This document shows, piece after piece, positions 47,734 through 56,817 of a stretch of DNA of 64,000 nucleotides. The notes under the pieces are model-generated. The model saw only the letters and a program-made list of their open reading frames with translations. It was not told the DNA's origin and did no database searches. The number at the start of each line of letters is the position of its first letter. The first letter of the stretch is position 1. Source of the stretch: JANLYC01 sp963750495 (GTDB lineage Bacteria > Actinomycetota > Actinomycetes > Propionibacteriales > Nocardioidaceae); assembly GCA_963750495.1 (NCBI GenBank), contig CAVVQV010000008.1, positions 62,001-126,000 of the forward strand, in the 5' to 3' direction. The position numbers were made by a program, and so were the translations under genes.

Positions 47734-48675
47734 ATGACCGAAGGCGCTCAGCTCAAACCCGTGCCGAAGCCGCCCGAGGTAGGGGACGGGTTGACCATCC
47801 AGGCAGTGAGCAAGCTGCTCAACGTGCCTGCCCCGACGATCCGGTCGTGGGAGCGCCGTTACGGCGTTCCGCCGATCAGTCGAAGCAGCGGAGGCCACCG
47901 GCGGTTCTTCCCCGACGAGCTCGTGATGCTGCGTCAGATGCGCGACGAGATCGCGAAAGGACGCCGCGCATCGGAGGCGGCCGCCAGGGTCAAGGCCGAG
48001 TCCGAGGCCGAGTCTCCGCACCAGACGCTGATCGACGGGTTTCTCCAGGCGGCATACCGTCTCGATCCGCGTAGTGCTGACGCGCTTCTCGAACACGCGC
48101 GGGCGACCGAAGGCATCGACGTGGCCATCGCCGGAGTGTTGCTGCCGGCGATGCGCCAGATCGGGGTGTGGTGGAAGACCGGCCGTTGCGACGTGGCCCA
48201 CGAACATCTCGCGACCGAGGCGGCCCGGGCCTGGCTCAACCGGCTGCTCTACCTGGGTCCGTCTCCATGGCAGCCCGAGACGATCATCCTCACCTGCGGC
48301 CCCCGGGACTACCACACGCTCGGGCTCGAGTCGATCGGTGTGCTGCTCGCACATCGCGGCTTCGCGTCCCGCGTTCTCGGGGCGCGCACCCCCGTCAAGT
48401 CGCTGTCTGCAGCCATCCAGGGCACTGGCGCGAGCGGCCTCATCATGGTGTCGCACCTCGCGATGGGCCGACGCAGCGCGATCGAGGCCCTGAAGTCCGT
48501 CGAGCGCGCGGGCGCTCTGCTGTTCTTCGCCGGCAACGCCTTCGTGTCGCCGCAGTCGCGCAAGGGTGTTCCCGGCACCTACCTCGGTGACGACCTCATC
48601 AAGGCCACCGACATGATCACCGGCGCCCTCGAGTCGTCGCGAGGCCCGCTGCCTCGCGGTTCGTCGCGTCGCTGA
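47734..48675 (+). CDS. MerR-type regulator with B12-binding photoreceptor domain (CarH/LitR-like)
   Basis: From the ATG at 47734 the protein has 313 residues. A MerR HTH (LTIQAVSKLLNVPAPTIRSWERRYGVPPISRSSGGHRRF) is followed by a helical B12-binding domain with the WW-EH block (WWKTGRCDVAHEHLAT, E157 and H158), then a cobalamin Rossmann domain whose DxHxxG motif is DYHTLG with H194, the lower axial ligand. These are the features of CarH and LitR, which bind adenosylcobalamin, repress in the dark and fall off DNA when light breaks the Co-C bond. Target genes are usually carotenoid or photolyase genes; none is adjacent. Confidence 0.88.
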   Translation: MTEGAQLKPVPKPPEVGDGLTIQAVSKLLNVPAPTIRSWERRYGVPPISRSSGGHRRFFPDELVMLRQMRDEIAKGRRASEAAARVKAESEAESPHQTLIDGFLQAAYRLDPRSADALLEHARATEGIDVAIAGVLLPAMRQIGVWWKTGRCDVAHEHLATEAARAWLNRLLYLGPSPWQPETIILTCGPRDYHTLGLESIGVLLAHRGFASRVLGARTPVKSLSAAIQGTGASGLIMVSHLAMGRRSAIEALKSVERAGALLFFAGNAFVSPQSRKGVPGTYLGDDLIKATDMITGALESSRGPLPRGSSRR

Positions 48676-48760
48676 CTCAGCCTTGCCCACCGCACCTCTG
48701 GGCCCAACCATCTGAGCGACTCACGCGTCAAGGTCTCTGACAACACTTCGAGGAGACCTG

Positions 48761-50683
48761 ATGAAGCACAGCCCCACATCCCGCCGAAGGCACGCGCGAG
48801 CCCGGCTCGTCTTGCCTGTGCAGCGGCGCATGACGCTCGCCGTCGTGATCGTCGCAGTCACCTTGCTCAGCCTTGCCGCGCTCGTGATCCCGAGCGACGC
48901 GGACGCTGCCGCCAGCCAGACCGTGACTTCGGCCACCAGCCGTGGCTGGGTCACCGGCGTCGTCGTCAACCGCCACGGCGACCCCGTCGAAGGAGCGTTG
49001 GTGAACGCGCTCAACCCACGCGAGGTGCCGGAGGCCGGCGTGGTGCCCGACGTCACCGACCGACGCGACCACACCGACGCCCACGGCCGCTTCCGCGTGC
49101 GCCAAGCCGCGCCCGGCTACCTGCTGCAGATCTGCCAGGTCGATCCGACCCGCGACTTCTCCTGCCTCGAGACGATGCAGGGAGTTCGGTACCTGATCAC
49201 GTACGCCGGTCCGACGGGAGTGACCGACAGCTGGGTCACCCAGACGAGCCTCTTCGAACCGACGGCCACGAACAACAACGTCGGCACGATCACCGTCAAG
49301 CCGCAGAGCTTCGTGCACGGGCGGCTCGCGCATGCGGCGTTCCAGCCGGTCCAGCTCCAACGCCTCAACGGGACGACCGCCTTCCACGGTCAGACCGATG
49401 CCAAGGGGAACTACCGGTTCCCAGGTCTCGCTCCCGGCCACTACCGGGTGGCTGCCGGAGGCAACGGCACCGGGTTCCTGCCGTACCAGTCCGCAGTGAT
49501 CAACCTGGCGCCACGCAAGGACGCCGAGCAGAACGGGATCCTGCGACCCGGGGCGTCGATTCATGGCGTGCTCACCTCGCACGGTCGCCCGGTGCCGTTC
49601 ACGGATCTGTTGGTGAGCCGGCCAGGAGCGGGGTTCGTCGCCGGCGTGACCACGGATGACGCCGGTCGGTTCGACGTGGCCGGCCTGGAGCCCGACACCT
49701 ACACGGTCGGCATCCTCTACGACGGGTCGCAGTACCAACGCAAGGCCGTCAAGGTTGTCGTGCCCGACACGCACTCGTCGGTGCAGACGTCCCTCGCGGT
49801 CCGCAAGGGGGCTTCGATCACGATCTCCTTCCGGAACAACGGGAGACCAGCCGCGCGTGCACGCGACGAACTCCGCGACAGCGCCGGTCGGCCGGTGCTC
49901 GGCCTGCAGAACGGTGGTGGTCAAGCGACCTACACCGGGCTGGCGCCGGGGACGTACACGGTCGTGGCGGTTACCGGGGACCGGTTCAGTCGCAAGACCG
50001 TGACGGTGAAGCGCGGCCAGGCGTACGACGCCGGCGTTCTGCGGATCGCCAAGCCGACCCTGACCCTGACGGGCACGACCGCACCGAACGCGGTCGTGGA
50101 AGCCTTCTCTGGCAACCTGTGCCCTCCGGACGGCGCATTCCGCAACGGTGCCTTCCACCAGATCGAGAAGGCGGACGGGGCCGGTCATTACACCATCACC
50201 GGCCTGGTGCCGGGACGGTACATGCTCGGCAGCGATGGCTGGCCCGCCAACATCGCCCCCCGCTGCGTTCCGAACGTCTCGATCACGGCGGACCGGTCGT
50301 ACGACCTACCACTCGAGACAGGGGCGCAGGTGCACGGTCGGTTGGTGTACGCCGCCACCGGCACGCCGGTGATCACGACGCTGTCGTACGAGCTGAGCTA
50401 CCCGGCGGGGTCATGGCGCAACCCCACTGGCGAGCACCCGGCGCGGTCGCAGACCGTCAAGAACACCGGGGAGTTCTCGATCATCGGACTGCCCGCCGGC
50501 ACCGTTGACGCTGCGCTGGCACAAACGGCCGACCTCGAGCAGATCAACAGCCCGCGGTACTTCGTGATCTACCCGACCCAGGACGGTACGCCGTACTACC
50601 TGACGTCGGTGCACGACTCGCTGCAGCTCGGGGCGGGGGAGGAGCGCGACCTCGGTGACATCGAGGTGACGCTGCACCGGTAG
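48761..50683 (+). CDS. Large secreted protein of repeated carboxypeptidase-regulatory-like beta-sandwiches
   Basis: The 640-residue protein has a basic start and one hydrophobic segment near residues 25-45 that is either a signal peptide or an anchor. The rest is a chain of CarboxypepD_reg-like units of about 80-90 residues, each with a TD-x-G-x-F/Y and PG-x-Y signature (HTDAHGRFRVRQAAPGY, QTDAKGNYRFPGLAPGHYRVAA, TTDDAGRFDVAGLEPDTYTVG, THYTITGLVPGRYMLG-type). They form adhesive or carbohydrate-binding sandwiches at the cell surface. No catalytic domain is visible. It is a lone gene. Confidence 0.85.
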   Translation: MKHSPTSRRRHARARLVLPVQRRMTLAVVIVAVTLLSLAALVIPSDADAAASQTVTSATSRGWVTGVVVNRHGDPVEGALVNALNPREVPEAGVVPDVTDRRDHTDAHGRFRVRQAAPGYLLQICQVDPTRDFSCLETMQGVRYLITYAGPTGVTDSWVTQTSLFEPTATNNNVGTITVKPQSFVHGRLAHAAFQPVQLQRLNGTTAFHGQTDAKGNYRFPGLAPGHYRVAAGGNGTGFLPYQSAVINLAPRKDAEQNGILRPGASIHGVLTSHGRPVPFTDLLVSRPGAGFVAGVTTDDAGRFDVAGLEPDTYTVGILYDGSQYQRKAVKVVVPDTHSSVQTSLAVRKGASITISFRNNGRPAARARDELRDSAGRPVLGLQNGGGQATYTGLAPGTYTVVAVTGDRFSRKTVTVKRGQAYDAGVLRIAKPTLTLTGTTAPNAVVEAFSGNLCPPDGAFRNGAFHQIEKADGAGHYTITGLVPGRYMLGSDGWPANIAPRCVPNVSITADRSYDLPLETGAQVHGRLVYAATGTPVITTLSYELSYPAGSWRNPTGEHPARSQTVKNTGEFSIIGLPAGTVDAALAQTADLEQINSPRYFVIYPTQDGTPYYLTSVHDSLQLGAGEERDLGDIEVTLHR

Positions 50684-50731
50684 GGCGCTAGCCTGCCTGT
50701 GACGGGGCCGGCTGCTGTAAGGGTGTGCACC

Positions 50732-51961
50732 ATGCGACTGCTGTTCGCCGACGCGACGAGCCCGGCAACGGTCGAGCAACTCGAGGACCGCGGCCACGAA
50801 TGCGTGGTCCGCCCCGAGCTCACCGCGGCCGACCTTGCCGGAGAGATCGGTGGGTACGACGCGTTGGTTGTCCGCAGCACGAAGGTGAGTGCGGACGTGT
50901 TGGAGGCGGCCGACCGGCTCGCGCTGGTGGTGCGAGCCGGTGCCGGCACCAACACGATCGACTGTGCGGCAGCGGCGGCCAAGGGTGTCTTCGTCGCGAA
51001 CGTGCCCGGCCGCAACTCCATCGCGGTCGCCGAGCTGGCCCTCGGGCTGCTGTTGACCATCGATCGACGGATAGCCGACAACGTCGCGGACCTGCGGGCC
51101 GGTCGATGGGACAAGAAGAAGTACAGCGCAGCGAGCGGACTGTACGGTTCCACGCTCGGCATCATCGGAGCCGGTGACATCGGGTTGGCGGTGGCCGAAC
51201 GGGCTGCCGCCTTCGGCATCACCGTGCAGGTCGTTGCCAAGGACCGTCGAGACAAGACGACGCAGGAACGGCTCGAAGCCCTCGGGGCAGCCTTCTACGA
51301 CTCGCTCGAGAAGCTCGTCTCCTCCAGTGACGCGGTCACGCTGCACGTGCCGTCCCATACCGAGACCAGAGGCATGGTCGACGAGGAGTTCCTGAGCTGG
51401 ATGCAGCCCGGGGCCATCCTGATCAACACCTCCCGTGGTGACGTCGTCGACGAGGCCGCGCTGCTGGCGGCGATCGACGCGAAGGGGCTGCGGGTCGGCC
51501 TCGACGTGTACGACGACGAACCCTCCTCGGGCCAGGCGTCGTGGACGTCACCGCTGGCCCAGCACCCGAACGTCGTCGGCACCCACCACATCGGGGCCTC
51601 TACGGAGCAGGCGCAACGTGCGATCGCCGAGGGCGTGGTCGAGGTGGTCGACGCCTTCGCCGAGGGACGCGCGGCCAACTGCGTCAACCTGGCACCGCGT
51701 CGGCTCGGCGCCGCGACCCTGACGGTGCGGCATCTCGACCGGGTGGGCGTCCTCGCCCGGGTGCTGGAGCTGCTGAGTGCGGAGCGCCTCAACGTCGAGA
51801 CGATGCACAACCGGGTGTTCGACGGAGGTCACGCTGCCGTCGCGACCATCGATGTCGGCGGCGTGGTCGATGACGACCTGCTCGCCCGGTTGCGTGCGGT
51901 CACCGACGTCCTGAGCGTCTCGGCGGCGTCGCTCGCGGATGCCTCCGGGCCAGCTGACTGA
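50732..51961 (+). CDS. serA: D-3-phosphoglycerate dehydrogenase
   Basis: From the ATG at 50732 the protein has 409 residues. The Rossmann block is GSTLGIIGAGDIGLAVAERA, and the R of INTSRGDVVDEAALLAAI, the E of GLDVYDDEPSS and the H of VVGTHHIGAS form the dehydrogenase catalytic set. A C-terminal ACT domain (RHLDRVGVLARVLELLSAERLNVETM) would bind serine for feedback control. It catalyses the first step of serine synthesis. Length equals that of E. coli SerA. It lies 49 bases after the secreted beta-sandwich gene, apparently unrelated. Confidence 0.92.
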   Translation: MRLLFADATSPATVEQLEDRGHECVVRPELTAADLAGEIGGYDALVVRSTKVSADVLEAADRLALVVRAGAGTNTIDCAAAAAKGVFVANVPGRNSIAVAELALGLLLTIDRRIADNVADLRAGRWDKKKYSAASGLYGSTLGIIGAGDIGLAVAERAAAFGITVQVVAKDRRDKTTQERLEALGAAFYDSLEKLVSSSDAVTLHVPSHTETRGMVDEEFLSWMQPGAILINTSRGDVVDEAALLAAIDAKGLRVGLDVYDDEPSSGQASWTSPLAQHPNVVGTHHIGASTEQAQRAIAEGVVEVVDAFAEGRAANCVNLAPRRLGAATLTVRHLDRVGVLARVLELLSAERLNVETMHNRVFDGGHAAVATIDVGGVVDDDLLARLRAVTDVLSVSAASLADASGPAD

Positions 51962-51992
51962 CCGGGCGCGTCCGGTCGCCCCCGGGCCAGGC

Positions 51993-52607
51993 TCAAGGCG
52001 GGTCCCAGAGCAGCGGCACGAACGCGTAGCGACCCACCTGATCGACCACGACGTCGGTGGGGTCGGGACCGACCCGGTCCACGACCAGCATGACGCCGCG
52101 CACGGGGACGACGAGGCGACCAGCCGGCGCGAGCTGCTTCACCAGCGGGTCAGGCAGCGCCCGCGCTTCCGCTGACACCAGGATGCGGGCGAACGGCGCC
52201 AGGTCCGGGGCGCCGAGCACGTCCCGGTGTGCGGTCCGCACCCGCACGCGCTCGCCCAGCTGGGCGAGGTTGGTCCGTGCGGTCTCCGCCAGCTCGGGGA
52301 CGATCTCTACGGCGACGACCCTCCCGTGCGGACCGACCAGCTGTGCGAGCAGCGCGGACGTCCAGCCCGAGCCGCAGCCCACGTCCAGCACCTGGTCGCC
52401 GGGACGGGGGTCGAGCAGCTCGAGCATCGACCGGACCGTGCGTGGCTGGGAGTTGGTCTGACCGTACCCGATCTCGACCGGACGGTCCTCCCGCGCCCGA
52501 CGGCGGTGACGTCGAGGCAGGAACGGCTGGCGGGGGACCGCCGCGAAGGCGGCCCGTACCCGCTCGTAGACGTCGCGGCCATGGCTCGCCGCGTCGGGTG
52601 TGCTCAT
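51993..52607 (-). CDS. pcm: Protein-L-isoaspartate O-methyltransferase-like protein
   Basis: From the ATG at 52607 the protein has 204 residues. Family blocks include RVRAAFAAVPRQPFLP, VEIGYGQTNSQPRTVRSMLELLDPRPGDQVLDVGCGSGWTSALLAQLVGPHGRVVAVEIVPELAETAR, where LDVGCGSGW binds SAM, and a C-terminal QLAPAGRLVVPVRG. It repairs or marks isoaspartyl residues in ageing proteins. The usual GYGQTISQP is here GYGQTNSQP, a variant seen in actinobacteria that may alter specificity. It precedes no related gene. Confidence 0.88.
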   Translation of the reverse strand: MSTPDAASHGRDVYERVRAAFAAVPRQPFLPRRHRRRAREDRPVEIGYGQTNSQPRTVRSMLELLDPRPGDQVLDVGCGSGWTSALLAQLVGPHGRVVAVEIVPELAETARTNLAQLGERVRVRTAHRDVLGAPDLAPFARILVSAEARALPDPLVKQLAPAGRLVVPVRGVMLVVDRVGPDPTDVVVDQVGRYAFVPLLWDPP

Positions 52608-52641
52608 GACGATGCCTCGGGGTCCACCGTACGGCGGAGGA

Positions 52642-53526
52642 TCAGCGTTCGCAGACGACCCCGTCGCTGTCGGCGTCGATGTACCAGCCGTACTCGGGGT
52701 CACGGCCCCGGTAGTACGGGCCATAGCCGTGCGCGATCGCCTCCGCGCAGGTGTCGAAGCGCGGGTCGGTGCCGGATCCGCCCGAGCTGCGGGTCACGAC
52801 CCGAGCCTGGTGCACGGTGATCATCACGTTGCGGCAGCGGGCGGCGATCTGGCGCATCGCGCGCTTCTCGGCCGGGTCGACCTTGAGTCTCCACCGGATC
52901 TTGACGGCGGCGTACTGCGCGACGTACACGCATCGTCCGTACTGCGGCAGCCAGCGCGCGGGATCGCTGTCGCCCTTGCTCTGGTTGACGTTGTCCGTCA
53001 CGGCCTTGAGAGTGCGACTGTCGGCAAGGTCGTTGCCGTACGCCACGCGACGTGCCGGCGCCCAGCCGCGGCCACCGGAGCGCCAGACCTCGAAGAGCGG
53101 CACGAGGTGGTCGATGTCGACGTCACTCGCCCGTCGCCAGAAGTGCTTGTCGTACGTGGAGAACCATCGTCCGCGGACGACGGTGCAGCGACCGGTCACC
53201 GGTCGGCGCGACTCCTGGACGAGGACCTCGGCACGCGTGTCGCGACAGTCGCCGTCGGAGTCGCGCCAGTCGCCGAACTTCGCCCGGTCGTAGCCACGCG
53301 GCGTCTGACGGGCCACGGGCAGGGAACGGACGGCGGCACGGAACCGGATACGCTGGGCCTTCTTGGCGTTGGCGGCGTACGGCGGTGTCTGCCCCGCCCG
53401 CACGGCCACAGTCGCTGCGGGGCCCGGGGTCGACCCGGACGGAGTCTCGCCGTCAGCAGGGCCGCCGACACCCGCAGTGGCAGCCAGCGCAAGGCCGAGG
53501 ACCGTAGCGGTCACGAGAGTCTTCAC
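52642..53526 (-). CDS. Secreted HNH nuclease (GmrSD C-terminal-type) with Excalibur domain
   Basis: The 294-residue protein starts with a signal peptide (VTATVLGLALAATAGVG). The DUF1524/GmrSD-C HNH nuclease domain shows VDIDHLVPLFEVWRSG (first His), GNDLADSRTLKAVTDNVNQSKGDSDPARWLP (N and the third motif) and the R-C-x-Y spacing between. The last 45 residues form an Excalibur calcium-binding motif (DADSDGVVCE). Such proteins are exported endonucleases that digest DNA outside the cell, for nutrients or defence. The domain name comes from the type IV restriction system, but no GmrS partner is present. Confidence 0.92.
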   Translation of the reverse strand: MKTLVTATVLGLALAATAGVGGPADGETPSGSTPGPAATVAVRAGQTPPYAANAKKAQRIRFRAAVRSLPVARQTPRGYDRAKFGDWRDSDGDCRDTRAEVLVQESRRPVTGRCTVVRGRWFSTYDKHFWRRASDVDIDHLVPLFEVWRSGGRGWAPARRVAYGNDLADSRTLKAVTDNVNQSKGDSDPARWLPQYGRCVYVAQYAAVKIRWRLKVDPAEKRAMRQIAARCRNVMITVHQARVVTRSSGGSGTDPRFDTCAEAIAHGYGPYYRGRDPEYGWYIDADSDGVVCER

Positions 53527-53656
53527 CCCACGTCTCTATCAACTGGGTTCCCGTCTTCGTGGCACAACGCGCAAACATCAACCGAACGGATCGCCGCCCA
53601 GGGCGCCCGGCACAATGGGTCCCCACATTCGGACGGTACGACGGAGAGGTGGTTGC

Positions 53657-54370
53657 GTGGACGCGGTCAGCGTGGTGTGGCACCGCGTCCTGGCCAGTCA
53701 GCCGGCGCCGGAGCACCCGGTGGCGCTCGGAGCGGTGGCCGTCGCCGTCTCGCTGGTCGTCGTCCGCCCCGCCTGGGAGGCCAGCCGGCACGTCGTCACG
53801 ATCGTGCACGAGGGCGCGCACGGGCTCGTGGCCCGCCTGACCGGGCGCACGCTGGCCGGGATCCGGTTGCATTCCGACAGCTCCGGCGTGACGGTGTCGC
53901 GCGGGAGGCCGCGGGGCCCGGGGATGGCTGCCACGGCAGCAGCGGGATACCTCGGGCCGGCGCTGCTGGGACTCGGCTGCGCCTGGCTTCTCGCGCGGGG
54001 GCATGCGGTGGCGGTCTTGTGGCTGCTGCTCCTGATGCTCGCGGCACTGCTGCTGCAGATCCGCAACGTCTTCGGCTTCTTCGCCGTGCTCGGGTTCGGT
54101 GCGGTGCTCTTCGTCGTGTCCTGGCGCCTCGACGTCCAGGCGCAGGTGGCCGTCGCCTATGCGGTCACCTGGTTTCTGCTGGTCGCCGCGCCACGGCCGG
54201 TCTGGGAGCTGCAGCGTTCGCGGCGTCGTGGTCGGGCTCCCGGCTCGGATGCAGACCAGCTCGGCCGGCTGACACCGCTCCCAGCACTTGTCTGGGTCGG
54301 TGTGTTCCTGCTGGTGACCGTCGGTGCTCTCGCACTCGGCAGCTCCTGGCTGGTTGCCTCACTGCGTTGA
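53657..54370 (+). CDS. M50B-type (site-2-protease-like) membrane metallopeptidase
   Basis: The GTG at 53657, with GAGAGG about 9 bases upstream, gives 237 residues. HEGAHG places the zinc-binding HExxH at residues 51-55 within the first membrane segment. About six hydrophobic segments follow, and a third ligand is probably the D in LDVQAQVAVAY-type segment, which is not certain. Actinobacterial members of this group are poorly characterised; the parent family cleaves membrane proteins such as anti-sigma factors. No such partner is adjacent. Confidence 0.8.
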   Translation: MDAVSVVWHRVLASQPAPEHPVALGAVAVAVSLVVVRPAWEASRHVVTIVHEGAHGLVARLTGRTLAGIRLHSDSSGVTVSRGRPRGPGMAATAAAGYLGPALLGLGCAWLLARGHAVAVLWLLLLMLAALLLQIRNVFGFFAVLGFGAVLFVVSWRLDVQAQVAVAYAVTWFLLVAAPRPVWELQRSRRRGRAPGSDADQLGRLTPLPALVWVGVFLLVTVGALALGSSWLVASLR

Positions 54371-54408
54371 CGCCGCCACTGCATTGACTCGGTCGATATA
54401 CCTGGGGG

Positions 54409-55218
54409 ATGACCGACTCGATGCTGCCGCCGCCGGGCGAACACCTGACTGACGGGTGGGAACCAGACCTGCCTGCGGCAGACAGTCTCGTCCGGCAGGC
54501 CGTCCTGGCTCACGCCTCGTGGCCGATCGCGGTCGCGCTCAGCTCCGGGCGGCCGTGGCACCGGGACGACGACTGGTCGGGGGCCTGGCTTGGGGATCGG
54601 GGCGAGTTCACCAACATGGTGATGCCGACCCGTCCACCGCGTGACCCGGCAGCCCTGGTGGCGGGCTTCAACGCCTTGGTGCCGGCGCATGCGTCATACG
54701 TCCTCTTCGACGCCTGGCAGACCGATCTCTCGCCGTACGGGCTCCGGTTGCTCGGGCACCCACCGGTGATGGTGCGCTTCCCGGGGCCGCCGCCCGCTAC
54801 GTCAGGGCGTGCGGCCGACGTCCGGGAGGTGGGTACCGTGAACGAGCTGGCGACGGCCGAGCGCATCGTCGTCGAGGGCTACCCGTTGCCTGACGTCCAG
54901 CCGCTGAGCCGGGGCGACGTCTTCGGCACGGCGATCCTGGAAGGCCCGACCCGGCTGTGGCTCGGGTATCTCGATGACGAACCGGTCTCGGTGGCCGTCG
55001 CGCACCACGACTCAGGGGTGGTGTTGGTGCAGTACGTCGCCACCCTGCCCCAGGCACGTGGACGCGGCCTCGGGGCAGCTGTCACCTGGGCCGCGACCCT
55101 GTCCGAGCCCGAGTCACCAGCGATGCTCGTCGCCAGTGACGACGGCCGTCCGGTCTACGAGCGGATGGGATATCACGCCCTCGAACGCTGGAGCGCCTGG
55201 CTGCGGCTCGCCGTGTGA
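54409..55218 (+). CDS. GNAT-family N-acetyltransferase
   Basis: The 269-residue protein has a long N-terminal region and a C-terminal GNAT domain: LGYLDDEPVSVAVAHHDSGVVLVQYVATLPQARGRGLGAAVTW, where QARGRGLG is the acetyl-CoA pyrophosphate loop (motif A). The domain ends YERMGYHALERWSAWLR, typical for the fold. The N-terminal half (HASYVLFDAWQTDLSPYGLRLLG) may be a degenerate second GNAT domain. The acceptor substrate is unknown. It stands alone, with a 22-base gap to the convergent DksA-like gene. Confidence 0.88.
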   Translation: MTDSMLPPPGEHLTDGWEPDLPAADSLVRQAVLAHASWPIAVALSSGRPWHRDDDWSGAWLGDRGEFTNMVMPTRPPRDPAALVAGFNALVPAHASYVLFDAWQTDLSPYGLRLLGHPPVMVRFPGPPPATSGRAADVREVGTVNELATAERIVVEGYPLPDVQPLSRGDVFGTAILEGPTRLWLGYLDDEPVSVAVAHHDSGVVLVQYVATLPQARGRGLGAAVTWAATLSEPESPAMLVASDDGRPVYERMGYHALERWSAWLRLAV

Positions 55219-55239
55219 GACCGATCGCCTGCGCCGGGT

Positions 55240-55569
55240 TCAGGCGTGGTCGATGCAGTGGGTCGCCCAGGGCCGTGCCTCCAGCCGGCCGGCACCGATC
55301 GGTCGACCGCACCTGTCGCAGGTGCCGTAGGTGCCCTCGGTCAGCTTGTCCTGGGCGCGGGTGATCTCCGCGAGCATGGTCTGCAGCTTGTCGTGGGCAG
55401 GGACAGCGGACAACCGATCGACAGCCTGGCTCGTCCCCTCGCCGACCCGCTTGCCGAAGGAGATCGTGCCGAGCTCCGCGGGAGGGGCGCTCATCTCGGT
55501 CAGCTGTTCCTCGAGCTGGGCCCGCTTCTCGGCGAGCAGCGCCGCCACATCTGCCAGATCCACTCCCAT
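55240..55569 (-). CDS. TraR/DksA-family zinc-finger protein
   Basis: From the ATG at 55569 the protein has 109 residues: a coiled-coil-like helix pair (ALLAEKRAQLEEQL and HDKLQTMLAEITRAQDKL) and a C-terminal zinc finger with C84, C87, C105 and H108 (CDRCGRPIGAGRLEARPWATHCIDH). In DksA the last ligand is usually Cys, here His. The acidic DxxDxA tip of E. coli DksA is not present in this form. Actinobacterial DksA-like proteins bind RNA polymerase through the secondary channel and affect transcription under stress. Confidence 0.88.
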   Translation of the reverse strand: MGVDLADVAALLAEKRAQLEEQLTEMSAPPAELGTISFGKRVGEGTSQAVDRLSAVPAHDKLQTMLAEITRAQDKLTEGTYGTCDRCGRPIGAGRLEARPWATHCIDHA

Positions 55570-55761
55570 CTCGCCAGCATGCCACCCCGGGGGCGACCGG
55601 GCTCGCGAGGGCAGCATGGGGACCGAACCTGACAAGTGATGAGAAGTGTCCGTTTTGGGGACTAGCGCATGACACGAAACCGGCGCAGGATCGGCGGGAG
55701 TATCCAGCAGCTGCCCGTCCGCTGAGACGGAACCAGGACAGGGGGGGCAGGCCCGCCCGAG

Positions 55762-56724
55762 CTACTCGCGCACAACGCTCCGGGCGGGCTTGTCCGTACG
55801 CAGCCCGAGGAAGCGCGGGTGACGCAGTTGGCCGTCGCGCGTCCACTCTGCGAAGCCGATCTGGGCCACGAGGCGCGGCTCGACCCAGTGGACGCCACGT
55901 CGGAAGACTGGCGCCTTCGGCAAGGTCTGCTCGTCGTACGGCGGCCGGTCCGCGGCGAGCTCGGCGAGCTGGCGGGACAGGGAGCCCAGCATCGCCTGGT
56001 CGAACCCGGTGCCGACCTTACCGGCGTAGACGAGGCTGCCGTCGGTGTCGTAGTAGCCGAGCAACAGGGCTCCGAACCCGGACCGGGACCCCTGTGGATC
56101 GGTCCAGCCGCCCACGAGGAACTCCTGGCCCTGCTCGCACTTGAACTTCAACCAGTCCGTCGTACGACCGGAGTGGTACGCCGAGTCGGCACGCTTGGCG
56201 ATCAGGCCCTCCCACCCCGCCTCGCAGGCCTTGCGGAAGTAGGCCTCTCCGTCGGCGTTGCGATGCGTGGTGTACCGCAGCGGGTCGGCCCAGTCGAACA
56301 GGTCCTTCAGCAGGGCCTTGCGTTCCCGCAGGGGCAGGGACCGCGTGCTGTGGCCATCGAGGTGCAGCAGGTCGAAGAGGTAGTAGTGGACGTCGACACC
56401 CGTTCGCCGGGCCTTCGCCGGGTCGCTGACGTGGATCCGTGGCTGCAGCGTGGAAAAGCTCGTCCGGCGGCCGTCGAAAGCGACGACCTCGCCGTCGACG
56501 ACGAAGTCGGGGGTGTCGACGTCCGCCAGTGCGTCGACGATCTCGGGGAAGCTCCCGCGGGCGTCGGCGCCGCTGCGACTGGCGAGCCGCACCTCGGCGC
56601 CGGATCGGGAAGCGATGAGCCGCATTCCGTCGAGCTTGCGCTCGAAGATCCAGTTCTGGCGAGAGAACCGTTCCTTCGTCAGGGTCGCCAACGCCGGCCC
56701 CGGTACGTCCGAAATCCTCTCCAT
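55762..56724 (-). CDS. ATP-dependent DNA ligase (LigC/LigD ligase-domain type)
   Basis: The 320-residue protein has motif I FERKLDGMR with the adenylated K30, motif III TPDFVVDGEVVA, motif IV EGLIAKRADSAY and motif V WLKFKC, then an OB-fold domain (FLVGGWTDPQGSRSGFGALLLGYYD, YAGKVGTGFD). Length and motifs agree with stand-alone LigC-type or LigD ligase modules that seal strand breaks. No Ku gene, polymerase or nuclease module lies nearby, so a full NHEJ role is not supported by the window. Confidence 0.92.
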   Translation of the reverse strand: MERISDVPGPALATLTKERFSRQNWIFERKLDGMRLIASRSGAEVRLASRSGADARGSFPEIVDALADVDTPDFVVDGEVVAFDGRRTSFSTLQPRIHVSDPAKARRTGVDVHYYLFDLLHLDGHSTRSLPLRERKALLKDLFDWADPLRYTTHRNADGEAYFRKACEAGWEGLIAKRADSAYHSGRTTDWLKFKCEQGQEFLVGGWTDPQGSRSGFGALLLGYYDTDGSLVYAGKVGTGFDQAMLGSLSRQLAELAADRPPYDEQTLPKAPVFRRGVHWVEPRLVAQIGFAEWTRDGQLRHPRFLGLRTDKPARSVVRE

Positions 56725-56817
56725 ACGTCTTTCCTACCGGAACGCGGTTCAGCGCGCCGGTGCCTGGGGCCTGAACGCCTGCTGTGAGAGAGTGTTTGTC
56801 GCGCTACATCGGCACGG

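Noticed and set aside
55762..56724. A non-homologous end-joining locus
   Set aside because: Only the ligase is present. No Ku, primase-polymerase or nuclease module lies within the window.
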